Below the pieces are notes generated by a model, which was not told the origin of the DNA, did no database searches, and worked only from the letters and a program-made list of their open reading frames with translations. Shown piece after piece: positions 9,725 to 16,906 of a stretch of DNA of 47,216 nucleotides. The translations under genes were made by a program, and so were the position numbers. Position 1 is the stretch's first letter. The number at the start of each line of letters is the position of its first letter. The stretch lies in the NCBI GenBank assembly GCA_012729115.1, contig JAAYDR010000043.1, positions 1-47,216 on the forward strand. Reading direction: 5' to 3'. The DNA comes from Clostridiales bacterium (GTDB taxonomy: Bacteria; Bacillota; Clostridia; Christensenellales; Aristaeellaceae).

Positions 9725-10783
9725 TTATACCTTCTGTCCGCAATTGGTGCAAAACTTCGCACCTGTTGCCAAAGGAGCGCCGCAAGCTTCGCAAGCGGTT
9801 GGTGCAGCCTTGGTCTGGGTGGCACCACATTGCGGGCAAAACTTGCTGCCAGCAGGGATTGCCTGGCTGCAGGAAATGCAGGGGGTTGTATTCTGGGCCT
9901 GGGGAGCAGCCGGAGCAGCGCCCATGCCCATGTTCTGGGAAAAGAGCTGACCCATGGCCGCGCCCGCGCCCATGCCAACGCCAATGCCCGCCATTCCGCC
10001 GCCGGGGTTATTGGCAGCTTCGCGCAGGGCCTCTGCAGCCTGGTATTGGGTATACTTATTCAGATCACCCACCACGCCCATGGAGGTACGCTTGTCGATG
10101 GACTTTTCCACTTCCTCGGGCAAGCTGATGTTTTCGATAACAAAGCTGGTGAGGGTGAGGCCCAGCGCTTCCACCTTGGGATTAAGGGTGGTCAGTGCAA
10201 ACTGGCTTAGCTCGTCATAATTGGCAGCCAGGTCAAGGGCGGGAATTTTGCTTTGGGCGATGGCGTCGCTAAGACCGGATACAAGGGTTCGTGTAATCTG
10301 ACCCTCCACGCCTTCCACGGTGAACAGGCTGCTGGTACCAAACACCTCTTTGAGGAAGGTGGTGGGGTCCTTGACCCGGAAGGAATAGATTCCAAAGGCG
10401 CGGATCCGGATCATTCCAAACTCCGTATCCCTCATCATGACAGGGTTACTGGTACCCCATTTGATGTCCAGGAACTGCTTGGTATTGATGAAATACAGAT
10501 CGCTTTTAAAGGGAGACTTGAAGCCGAACTTCCAGCTTTTCAGCGCGGTAAGGATCGGCATGTTTTGGGTAGTGAGCTCATAGCGGCCCGGCTGGAACAC
10601 GTCTGCCAACTGGCCTTCGTTCACGAAGACCGCCACCTGGCTTTCCCGGACAGTGAGCTGCGCCCCCATCATGATCTCTTTGCCATTCATGTCATAACGA
10701 TATACCATCGTATCCTGGGTGTCGTCCGTCCACTCGATCACGTCAATGAGCTGGCTGTTGATGATGTTTTTGATGAAACCCAT
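9725..10783 (-). CDS. SPFH-domain protein with C-terminal zinc ribbons (YdjI-like)
   Basis: 352 residues. Residues 1-230 are an SPFH/band-7-like domain as in Bacillus YdjI (virion-core-like family), including GAQLTVRESQVAVFVNEGQLADVFQPG. A Gly/Ala/Met-rich linker follows (about 255-290). The tail holds two zinc ribbons: CISCSQAIPAGSKFCPQCG and CEACGAPLATGAKFCTNCG, each CxxC...CxxC. There is no signal peptide or membrane helix, so it is probably cytosolic and membrane-associated through the SPFH part. YdjI-like proteins are linked to membrane-stress responses with other membrane-binding proteins; no PspA-like partner is visible here. The AAAGGAG site is 12 bases from the ATG. It lies 35 bases after the receiver-like gene. 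Confidence 0.85.
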   Translation of the reverse strand: MGFIKNIINSQLIDVIEWTDDTQDTMVYRYDMNGKEIMMGAQLTVRESQVAVFVNEGQLADVFQPGRYELTTQNMPILTALKSWKFGFKSPFKSDLYFINTKQFLDIKWGTSNPVMMRDTEFGMIRIRAFGIYSFRVKDPTTFLKEVFGTSSLFTVEGVEGQITRTLVSGLSDAIAQSKIPALDLAANYDELSQFALTTLNPKVEALGLTLTSFVIENISLPEEVEKSIDKRTSMGVVGDLNKYTQYQAAEALREAANNPGGGMAGIGVGMGAGAAMGQLFSQNMGMGAAPAAPQAQNTTPCISCSQAIPAGSKFCPQCGATQTKAAPTACEACGAPLATGAKFCTNCGQKV

Positions 10784-10818
10784 GGCTCAAGGCTCCTTTC
10801 GTTTTTTGACCACTGATT

Positions 10819-11634
10819 TTATTGATTTGGTTCGCTGCGACACTCCTCCGCGGCCAGTGCGGTCAGGGAGGTTAGGGTCTTCGTGTCCATGAGCGTCATG
10901 GAAAGGCCCAAATAATTCTGGATCTGTTCAATGGTCTCTCTGATGTATCCCAAGGCCCGATCCGGCGATACCTCTGCCTTGTCGGGCTTGTGGGGATTGG
11001 CGGAAACCATCACCCGCACCTCCTCTGGTGAGATTACGGCCACATGCAGTTTCATATGATCGTGTTCCTCGCCAAAAAAGTTCCGAAGGGCTACCTCCAG
11101 GCGATCACTTCCGTAATGCCAGCGCTCGGTGATAAAGTTGTCCCCCTGGGGTATCGACAGCCGAATGCGCAGAAAAGGTGCGTCGATCTTTTCGGGGCAG
11201 CGCAGCATGCGGTGATGGGTCAGTATGTAGTCACGGGTGGGTGCCATTCCGGAAAGCAGCTTTTTCATCCAGCGCTCCTGCACCATCTTCAGACGGTATC
11301 CCTCATCATACTCATCATCGGAATCATCCGCGTGAAGCTGATTGAGCAGCTGATAAACCTCCCTCATGATTGCCCATTGACTTTGTTCCGTGTCGGCAAT
11401 CGCAAAAACCGGCATTAGGGAATACTGCTCGTCCATGTAAACGTTCAGAGGGGCAAAGGCCGGGTCATTGTCTATGGCGATCGCATCAATGTGATGCATT
11501 CGCATACATTCCTTTGCATCGTCCACAGTACTACGCAAACGGGGGGGCTTGTACCCCATCGCTTCCCAGCCCTCCATGGAGGCAAACATCTCCTCAACTC
11601 GTGCATCCTTGGTGACGATTAGCAACCTGTACAC
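10819..11634 (-). CDS. Uncharacterised protein with receiver-like N-terminal domain
   Basis: 271 residues. The start (V)YRLLIVTKDARVEEMF, then HIDAIAIDND and LMPVFAIADT, follow the beta1, beta3 and beta4 pattern of response-regulator receivers, with Asp residues near the acidic pocket. I see no clear helix-turn-helix in the rest. The central part is acidic (HADDSDDEYDEGY) and the C-terminal half is alpha/beta (LHVAVISPEEVRVMVSANPH). The ATG-proximal choice: GTG at 11634 has GGAGGG 6 bases upstream; further upstream codons lie in the promoter. It has its own strong promoter and is followed after 35 bases by the SPFH gene. Function is unknown. Confidence 0.6.
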   Translation of the reverse strand: MYRLLIVTKDARVEEMFASMEGWEAMGYKPPRLRSTVDDAKECMRMHHIDAIAIDNDPAFAPLNVYMDEQYSLMPVFAIADTEQSQWAIMREVYQLLNQLHADDSDDEYDEGYRLKMVQERWMKKLLSGMAPTRDYILTHHRMLRCPEKIDAPFLRIRLSIPQGDNFITERWHYGSDRLEVALRNFFGEEHDHMKLHVAVISPEEVRVMVSANPHKPDKAEVSPDRALGYIRETIEQIQNYLGLSMTLMDTKTLTSLTALAAEECRSEPNQ

Positions 11635-11673
11635 GCGCAACCCTCCATGTCCTCTGATATGGCTTCGTCCCCC

Positions 11674-11702
11674 ATTATACTCATAAAAGATAGAAATTTC
11701 AA
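11674..11702 (-). promoter_or_regulatory. Strong SigA promoter for the receiver-like/SPFH pair
   Basis: TTGAAA, a 17-base spacer and a perfect TATAAT on the minus strand, about 40 bases before the GTG start. Confidence 0.8.
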
Positions 11703-11764
11703 TGATATACAGAATTTGTGTGCCGGCCTTGGAAAACAAAGTCTATCATGGAGCAAAATCGCCG

Positions 11765-14700
11765 TCAGGAGGCCTTGGCCGGCAAGTCGATATGAAGCTC
11801 TTTGGCCAAATCTACCAGAGTATCCAGGGCTGTAACGATCTGCTCCGGCTTGTGCTCACTGATGACACAAAAGCGCAGCCTCGCCTTGTTCTTTGGAACG
11901 GCGGGATACACGGCGGGGGGTACGAAAACCCCTCGCTCGCGCATCTTGTTGCTCAACAGGAAGGCGTCCTCATCCTTGCCCACCAACACAGGCAGTATGG
12001 CGGTATGGCCGGCCAGACAAATGTTCAGGTTGCGCTTCTCTGCCTCCTCCACAAAGGTGTCTATGTTGCGTTTCATGGACTGCATAATCGCGGGATTGCT
12101 TCTGAGCAGGCGGATGGAGCATAGGGTTGCCGCCGCCAAGGGCGGCGATATGCCCACGCTGAACACAAAGCCGGGCAGGTTGTAGCGCAGGTATTCAATG
12201 ATCGCCTTGGGTCCGGCCAGATAGCCGCCGCAGGTCCCCAGTCCTTTGGAGAGGGTCCCCATCTTGATGTCGATGTCATCAGGCTGAAGATGAAAGTATT
12301 CGTCAACACCACCGCCGGCTTCCCCAATGACACAAGCGCTATGAGCCTCGTCCACCATCAGGAAGCATCCGTACTTCTTTTTAAGCTCCACAAACTTGGG
12401 TACCGGAGCGATGTCACCGTCCATACTGTAAGCACCCTCGATGATGATGAGTACTTTTTCATAGCGGTGGCGCTGAGCTTTGAGGATCCCTTCAAGGGCT
12501 TCATAATCGTTGTGGGGAAAAGGTTTTGCTGTGGCAAGGCTTAGGCGGCATCCCTGATCTACCGAATTGTGCGCAAGCGCATCAAACACGATTAAATCTT
12601 TCTTGCCACAGAAGTTGCCCACAACCGTAACGTTGGTGGAGTGCCCACCGACAAGAACCAAGGCGCTTTCCGCATGCTTCCACTGGGCCAACTCACTCTC
12701 CAATTCCTGGTAGAGAGTCTTCTCCCCCGCCAGCAGCCGGCTGCCGCTGGCGCTGGTACCATACTGGTCAATGGCCTTCTTGGCAGCCTCCATGACCTCA
12801 GGACGCCCGCTCATGCCTACGTAATTGTAACTTCCAAAGTTGAGCACTTCATGACCTGCCATGAGGCTCTTGTCCTTCAGGGCTGAATCATGGCACACAA
12901 AGTAGGGATTATCCATGCCGCTTTCCATCAAACCCTGCATGCGTGCCTGGAAGCTCTGATACTCAGGCGTATCCTCAAAGCAGGTGATGGGGGTTATTTC
13001 CTCATCCTCCGGACGGGCTGCCTCATTCTCATACGCTACATTGCCGGTGATCTTATCATAGAGCAGCGCGCTCAGATCGTTGACGGAGGTACAACGTCCA
13101 TACTCCTCCACGGGGATTACCACATTGAAAAGTTCCTCAACCTTGAGAGATATGGAGAGAACCTGCAGGCTGTCCCCCTTCAGATCATCAATAAAATGGG
13201 CATCGTCATGGATCTCCGTTTCCGGAAGCACCAATGCTTCGGCATAAAGAGCGCGAACCTTGTGTTTGATCTCCTCCATCTGCAGGTCAGTGGGCTGCAC
13301 CTCCTTCACCTGGATATCCACCGGGGGTGGTACAGGTTCGGATTCCCGCTTGACGGTGAGGCTAAGGTCCCGGTAGGCCAGCTTCTTGCCCTCGATGCCT
13401 TGCTTTAGCTCGATCCGCTTCACCTTGATGCCATTGACAAGGGGAAGCCGTTCCGGGGTGACCAGAACCCGGGTGAGACGCTTCATGGTGGGCAGCTTGG
13501 CGTTGAGTGCTACCACCTGCTTCATTAAACTTTCCAGGAAGGAATCATCTTTGTAATGCTCACCTACGTTAAGCACCAGGGTGATATCTTCATACTTTTG
13601 ATTCTTGCCGGGCCTTTTGATACCCAGCACCGTCATCTGATCGTAACCCTCCAGTGCGGAAAACACGTCTTCCAGCTCATCCGGATACACGTTCTCCCCG
13701 GACTCGTTGATGATTATATCCTTGCACCGGCCTTCTACGAAGACCCGGCCATCCTTCCCGAGCCGGACAATGTCCCCGGTGGGGTACCAGCCGCCCTCCA
13801 GCACATCCGGGGGCAAGAGGATGCCGTCCACCAATCGGCCTGTGTGGATGGATGCGCCCTTGATAAGCATCTCACCCCTGCGGCCGGAAGCATCGGTCTG
13901 GCGGAGACGGTACTGTACGTTGCTCAGGGGCTTGCCCACGGAGCCGGAGATCCGCTTGCGCAGGCTCATGGACACTTCCACGCTGGTCAGCGCGGTTTCC
14001 GTCATGCCGAAGCCGCAGACGGTATAATAGCCCAGGCCATTGAACAGCTTTAAATGCTCGGTGGGTGTGTGGCTGCCACCCAGGATCACCACCCGCAGCT
14101 GGCTGCCCAGGGCGTTCTCCAAAATGCTTTTAAACAGAACCTGCCCTCCCAGCCAAAGACCGAATCGAGGTGCGATCCTCTGGGTCCCCAGGCTCAGGTA
14201 CATCATGGCATTGAAAAGGCCCTGCTTAAGCCTGCTCTCTTTGGCAAGCTTCTTGCGAAGCGTAGTACACATGTTATTGGCCAACAAGGGCACAGTGATC
14301 ATCATCTCCACCCGGCAACGCCGAGCGGTCTGCACAATGGTAGCAGGAGAGCGATCCTTCAGGTACACATTGGTATACCCGATGAAGCTAACCCACAACA
14401 AATTCGCAATGAAGCCCAACACATGGTGATAGGGCAAAAAGGCAAGCACTCGCATATTACGGTTATCAATGAGGCGCTTGTTTTCCTCGTAAATAAGCTG
14501 AGAGCTGAGCACCTGTTCCGCGATGGCTCTGCCGTTGTACACAAAAACGCGGCTGGTGCTGGTTGTTCCGCTAGTACAAAGGGCCACATTGTCTCCATAA
14601 TCCGGGATAAAATCCTGGGCTGCTGGTGCTGCAAAAAGTTCAACAGCTTTTATTAGCTTGACACCCGTCAGGCTCCGCTCCTTTTGGGTGATGATGATGT

Positions 14701-15061
14701 CGCTTCCCGCCTGGCTCATCAGGTAGGCAATCATATCATCCGGGAGGTTTGCATCCAGCAGCAGGGCATTGTACCCAGCCTGGATGACCCCCCAGAAGGT
14801 AGGGTACCACTCCTTACAGGTTTCCAGGGAGATGGCAACAAAAGCACCGCGTTTTTCAACTCCAATGGCATTGCGCAGATAGGCTGCATAATTGACCGAC
14901 CATTGCCTGTACTGGGTGTAGGTGGTGATTTGCTCTTTATCATCCACCAACTCCACTGCGGCGGCCACATCCCCATATGCGCAGGTCAGTTCAAACAGGT
15001 TGCGCAGGCTCATGTCCTGGCGCAAAGCTTGGCTTTTCTCCATGATATCATATATTGCCAT
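11765..15061 (-). CDS. Trimodular fusion: acyl-activating enzyme - acyl carrier protein - alpha-oxoamine synthase
   Basis: 1098 residues. Residues 1-560 are an AMP-binding acyl-CoA/ACP synthetase: A3 TSGTTSTSR (163), A5 GFGMTET (350), A7 YPTGD, A8 GRCKDIIIN and an A10 Lys in NGIKVKR. Residues 590-675 are an acyl carrier protein with the phosphopantetheine Ser in LKGDSLQ (S631). Residues 715-1090 are a PLP alpha-oxoamine synthase (serine palmitoyltransferase/KBL/ALAS family): His in ALAHNS (H831), VDEAHSA (D904, H907) and the Schiff-base Lys in GTLSKGLG (K939). Inferred role: activate a fatty acid, load the carrier, and condense it with an amino acid to a 2-amino-3-ketone, as in sphingoid-base synthesis. 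The amino acid is not predictable here. Two starts, 15073 (overlaps the SDR stop, no usable site) and 15061 (GAGGGA), are possible. Confidence 0.9.
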   Translation of the reverse strand: MAIYDIMEKSQALRQDMSLRNLFELTCAYGDVAAAVELVDDKEQITTYTQYRQWSVNYAAYLRNAIGVEKRGAFVAISLETCKEWYPTFWGVIQAGYNALLLDANLPDDMIAYLMSQAGSDIIITQKERSLTGVKLIKAVELFAAPAAQDFIPDYGDNVALCTSGTTSTSRVFVYNGRAIAEQVLSSQLIYEENKRLIDNRNMRVLAFLPYHHVLGFIANLLWVSFIGYTNVYLKDRSPATIVQTARRCRVEMMITVPLLANNMCTTLRKKLAKESRLKQGLFNAMMYLSLGTQRIAPRFGLWLGGQVLFKSILENALGSQLRVVILGGSHTPTEHLKLFNGLGYYTVCGFGMTETALTSVEVSMSLRKRISGSVGKPLSNVQYRLRQTDASGRRGEMLIKGASIHTGRLVDGILLPPDVLEGGWYPTGDIVRLGKDGRVFVEGRCKDIIINESGENVYPDELEDVFSALEGYDQMTVLGIKRPGKNQKYEDITLVLNVGEHYKDDSFLESLMKQVVALNAKLPTMKRLTRVLVTPERLPLVNGIKVKRIELKQGIEGKKLAYRDLSLTVKRESEPVPPPVDIQVKEVQPTDLQMEEIKHKVRALYAEALVLPETEIHDDAHFIDDLKGDSLQVLSISLKVEELFNVVIPVEEYGRCTSVNDLSALLYDKITGNVAYENEAARPEDEEITPITCFEDTPEYQSFQARMQGLMESGMDNPYFVCHDSALKDKSLMAGHEVLNFGSYNYVGMSGRPEVMEAAKKAIDQYGTSASGSRLLAGEKTLYQELESELAQWKHAESALVLVGGHSTNVTVVGNFCGKKDLIVFDALAHNSVDQGCRLSLATAKPFPHNDYEALEGILKAQRHRYEKVLIIIEGAYSMDGDIAPVPKFVELKKKYGCFLMVDEAHSACVIGEAGGGVDEYFHLQPDDIDIKMGTLSKGLGTCGGYLAGPKAIIEYLRYNLPGFVFSVGISPPLAAATLCSIRLLRSNPAIMQSMKRNIDTFVEEAEKRNLNICLAGHTAILPVLVGKDEDAFLLSNKMRERGVFVPPAVYPAVPKNKARLRFCVISEHKPEQIVTALDTLVDLAKELHIDLPAKAS

Positions 15062-15069
15062 GGCTTCCC

Positions 15070-15894
15070 TCATCCCTTCTTCACATAATAGGCGCGTATC
15101 CCGGCAAAAAACAAACCGGGGGGAAGCAACCCATGAAGCCAACACGCTGTCCGTTGATCCAATCGGGCGATTCGCAGGCGATATCGCGGTTTCCGACGGT
15201 TGGCTTGACGGAGCACCTTCAGGCCCAGGGTTTCAGGGTGCAGCCCGCCCATTTCGTCCCGCTGAATGGTCATGCAAGTGCTGGCGTACTCTTTGGCATA
15301 AGTCTGGAGAAGGTTTCCCAGTTTTAAGCGATAGGCCTGGCTCCCCTTCTGATGATCCCCGGGCTCCACCACACACACCGAAATTCCAAAGGGCCTCACC
15401 TCCATGGCCAGGCACTGGGCGTAACCCTCGATGGCATGTTTACTGGCGGTATACGCGCTTTGGAATGGGATACCCAGGATACCGTTGAGCGAGGAAAACA
15501 GAAAAAGCTTTCCGGAGCCCTGTTCGCGCATAACAGGCAATACTTTGGTTATCATGCGAGTCATGCCCAGGAAGTTGGTACTCATCACCCGTTCATACAG
15601 ATCTGTTCCTGTTTCCTCACAAGAGCCCAGGGATAACAAGCCTGCGGAGTAGCAAAGCACATCCACCCGGTTGCTCAATGTGAGCGCCTCCCTGACAAAG
15701 GCATTGCAGCTACCTTCGTCAGTTACGTCCAGGGGCAAGTGGTAATACGCCTCCCCCACTTGCCGGTCTTCTGGCATCGTGAAGGAGCGTGCTCCCGCCA
15801 CCACCAGCCACCCGTCCTTGGCGAACGCTTGCGCGGTCGCCAAGCCCAGACCGCTGGATGCGCCAATAATCCATGCGGTTCCTTTCGTTTTCAC
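15070..15894 (-). CDS. Classical short-chain dehydrogenase/reductase, possible 3-keto-base reductase
   Basis: 274 residues. NAD(P)-binding GASSGLG (11-17), the CYSAG motif, Asn in STNFLG (N107), Ser in FLFSS (134-135), and YTASK (Y148, K152) give a full SDR catalytic set. The C-terminus is basic then hydrophobic (LHGLLPPGLFFAGIRAYYV), as in membrane-associated reductases such as eukaryotic 3-ketodihydrosphingosine reductase. Start: GTG 15894 has GGGGAGG 5 bases upstream and directly precedes the Rossmann strand. The stop lies 8 bases before the fusion protein's ATG at 15061 (and overlaps an alternative ATG at 15073), so translation is coupled. Reducing the ketone made by the fusion enzyme is the natural inference, not proven. 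Confidence 0.88.
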   Translation of the reverse strand: MKTKGTAWIIGASSGLGLATAQAFAKDGWLVVAGARSFTMPEDRQVGEAYYHLPLDVTDEGSCNAFVREALTLSNRVDVLCYSAGLLSLGSCEETGTDLYERVMSTNFLGMTRMITKVLPVMREQGSGKLFLFSSLNGILGIPFQSAYTASKHAIEGYAQCLAMEVRPFGISVCVVEPGDHQKGSQAYRLKLGNLLQTYAKEYASTCMTIQRDEMGGLHPETLGLKVLRQANRRKPRYRLRIARLDQRTACWLHGLLPPGLFFAGIRAYYVKKG

Positions 15895-15946
15895 TTTGAC
15901 CTCCCCAATAATTGCGATAAAATGGTTTGAATAGTAAAACAGATGT

Positions 15947-15975
15947 AGTATACCGCAAAGGGGAACAGGTTGCAA
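15947..15975 (-). promoter_or_regulatory. Promoter of the SDR/fusion operon
   Basis: TTGCAA, a 17-base spacer and TATACT on the minus strand, about 50 bases before the GTG start of the SDR gene. It lies divergent to the ECF gene promoter. Confidence 0.7.
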
Positions 15976-16036
15976 GTTGCATTGGCTGTGCTTCATGCCG
16001 CACCGCTTTTTATTGTCTGGTTTTTCACAAGTTCGT

Positions 16037-16064
16037 TTCACAAGTCCTTCCAGTGTGATATACT
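16037..16064 (+). promoter_or_regulatory. Promoter upstream of the ECF S-component gene
   Basis: TTCACA, a 16-base spacer and TATACT. The predicted start, near 16071, coincides with the first base of a long-range stem and leaves a leader of about 210 bases. Confidence 0.55.
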
Positions 16065-16070
16065 TTTTTA

Positions 16071-16176
16071 GAAGGGAAACTGTTTGAAGATTTTCGGCTT
16101 TGCCTAGGACTCGTGCAAACTCCCTTCCAAAGACTCCATGGATTTGCCCCATGATGCAGAGAGGAGGATGTCCATG
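16071..16176 (+). promoter_or_regulatory. Structured 5' leader of unknown class
   Basis: The leader opens with GAAGGGA, which pairs with TCCCTTC at 16121-16127; GTTTG/CAAAC extends this stem and GGC-TTT-GCC forms an inner hairpin. Downstream, CATGGA (16137-16142) can pair with TCCATG (16171-16176), enclosing a strong GAGGAGG site. I do not recognise a known riboswitch class (FMN, TPP, THF, preQ1-I and cobalamin motifs are not apparent). Confidence 0.4.
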
Positions 16177-16221
16177 CGGTTCTTGTTGGCTGTAGCTGAT
16201 ACTTCAGAGGCTGCTATTTGA
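16174..16221 (+). CDS. Possible 15-codon leader ORF
   Basis: ATG at 16174 follows GAGAGGAGG by 6-7 bases, an unusually strong site, and reads 15 codons (MRFLLAVADTSEAAI) to TGA. It ends 60 bases before the ECF gene. No codon enrichment points to attenuation, so this may be chance. Confidence 0.25.
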   Translation: MRFLLAVADTSEAAI

Positions 16222-16281
16222 TTGTTCTTCTACCGGTCTATCTGTTCACCAGCCAGGAAGAATGTAGATGGAGGTAAAGAT

Positions 16282-16821
16282 ATGAAGAAAAATGTACTCT
16301 GGGTTACTCAAACCGCCGCTGCTATCGCTTTGCTCATCGTCATGCAAGCTGTTACCGCACCCCTTGGCAATACATTGATTACAGGTTCAATTGTCAATTT
16401 GATTTTAGTTGTTTCCGTCATGATCCTTGGCTTGCCCGCAGGGCTCACTGTCAGCGCCGTTTCCCCCGTTTTCGCCAAGCTGCTGGGCATCGGCCCTCTT
16501 GGGGAGATCATCCCCTTTATTATGCTGGGGAACATGGTACTGGTGTTGCTGTGGCACCTGATTGGAAAAAAGTCCTTTGCCAAGCAGCCCCTGCCTCACC
16601 TCACCGCCGGAGTCATCGCCTCTGTTGCGAAGTTCTTGGTCCTGTATGGGACGATTGTGAAGATCGCAATTCCCTATCTGCTTCGCTTACCGGATGGCCC
16701 AGCCAAAGCAATCACCGCTACCTTCTCTCTTCCGCAACTTGTTACTGCGCTCATTGGCAGCGGTGTGGCCATTGTTATTCTTCCGTTGCTACAAAAGGCC
16801 CTTTCCCAAAGGTCCGCTTAA
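16282..16821 (+). CDS. ECF transporter S component, substrate unknown
   Basis: 179 residues with about five to six membrane helices. It resembles vitamin-uptake S components: VTQTAAAIALLIVMQAVTAPLG in helix 1 with the AxxxA-type small-residue pattern used to dock on EcfT, then GSIVNLILVVSVMILGLPAGLTVSAVSPVFAKLLG and IIPFIMLGNMVLVLLWHLIG. No EcfA or EcfT genes are adjacent, as is usual for group II systems that share one energising module. The substrate cannot be told from sequence. The start at 16282 has GGAGG 7 bases upstream; an in-frame codon at 16222 lacks a site. The leader is structured, which may indicate ligand control. Confidence 0.75.
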   Translation: MKKNVLWVTQTAAAIALLIVMQAVTAPLGNTLITGSIVNLILVVSVMILGLPAGLTVSAVSPVFAKLLGIGPLGEIIPFIMLGNMVLVLLWHLIGKKSFAKQPLPHLTAGVIASVAKFLVLYGTIVKIAIPYLLRLPDGPAKAITATFSLPQLVTALIGSGVAIVILPLLQKALSQRSA

Positions 16822-16826
16822 GGAAC

Positions 16827-16841
16827 CCAGGCTCTGCCTGG
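16827..16841 (+). terminator. Short hairpin after the ECF gene
   Basis: CCAGGC-TCT-GCCTGG is a perfect 6-bp stem starting 6 bases after the stop codon, with no U-tract. Confidence 0.35.
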
Positions 16842-16847
16842 CTGTGA

Positions 16848-16885
16848 GGAAGCCCCCAGGAGCCGATATACTCCCGGGGGCTTCC
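16848..16885. terminator. Long hairpin between convergent genes
   Basis: GGAAGCCCCC / GGGGGCTTCC with an inner GGAG/CTCC gives about 14 bp with one mismatch. It lies between the convergent ECF and peptidoglycan-binding protein genes and could stop transcription from both sides, although neither side has a good U-tract. Confidence 0.5.
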
Positions 16886-16906
16886 ATAATTTGCCTATAT
16901 CCGGTA

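Noticed and set aside
11720-11785. Inverted repeat TGCCGGCC...GGCCGGCA around the fusion gene stop
   Set aside because: The arms are only 8 bp and about 50 bases apart, with no U-tract; probably chance in GC-rich sequence.
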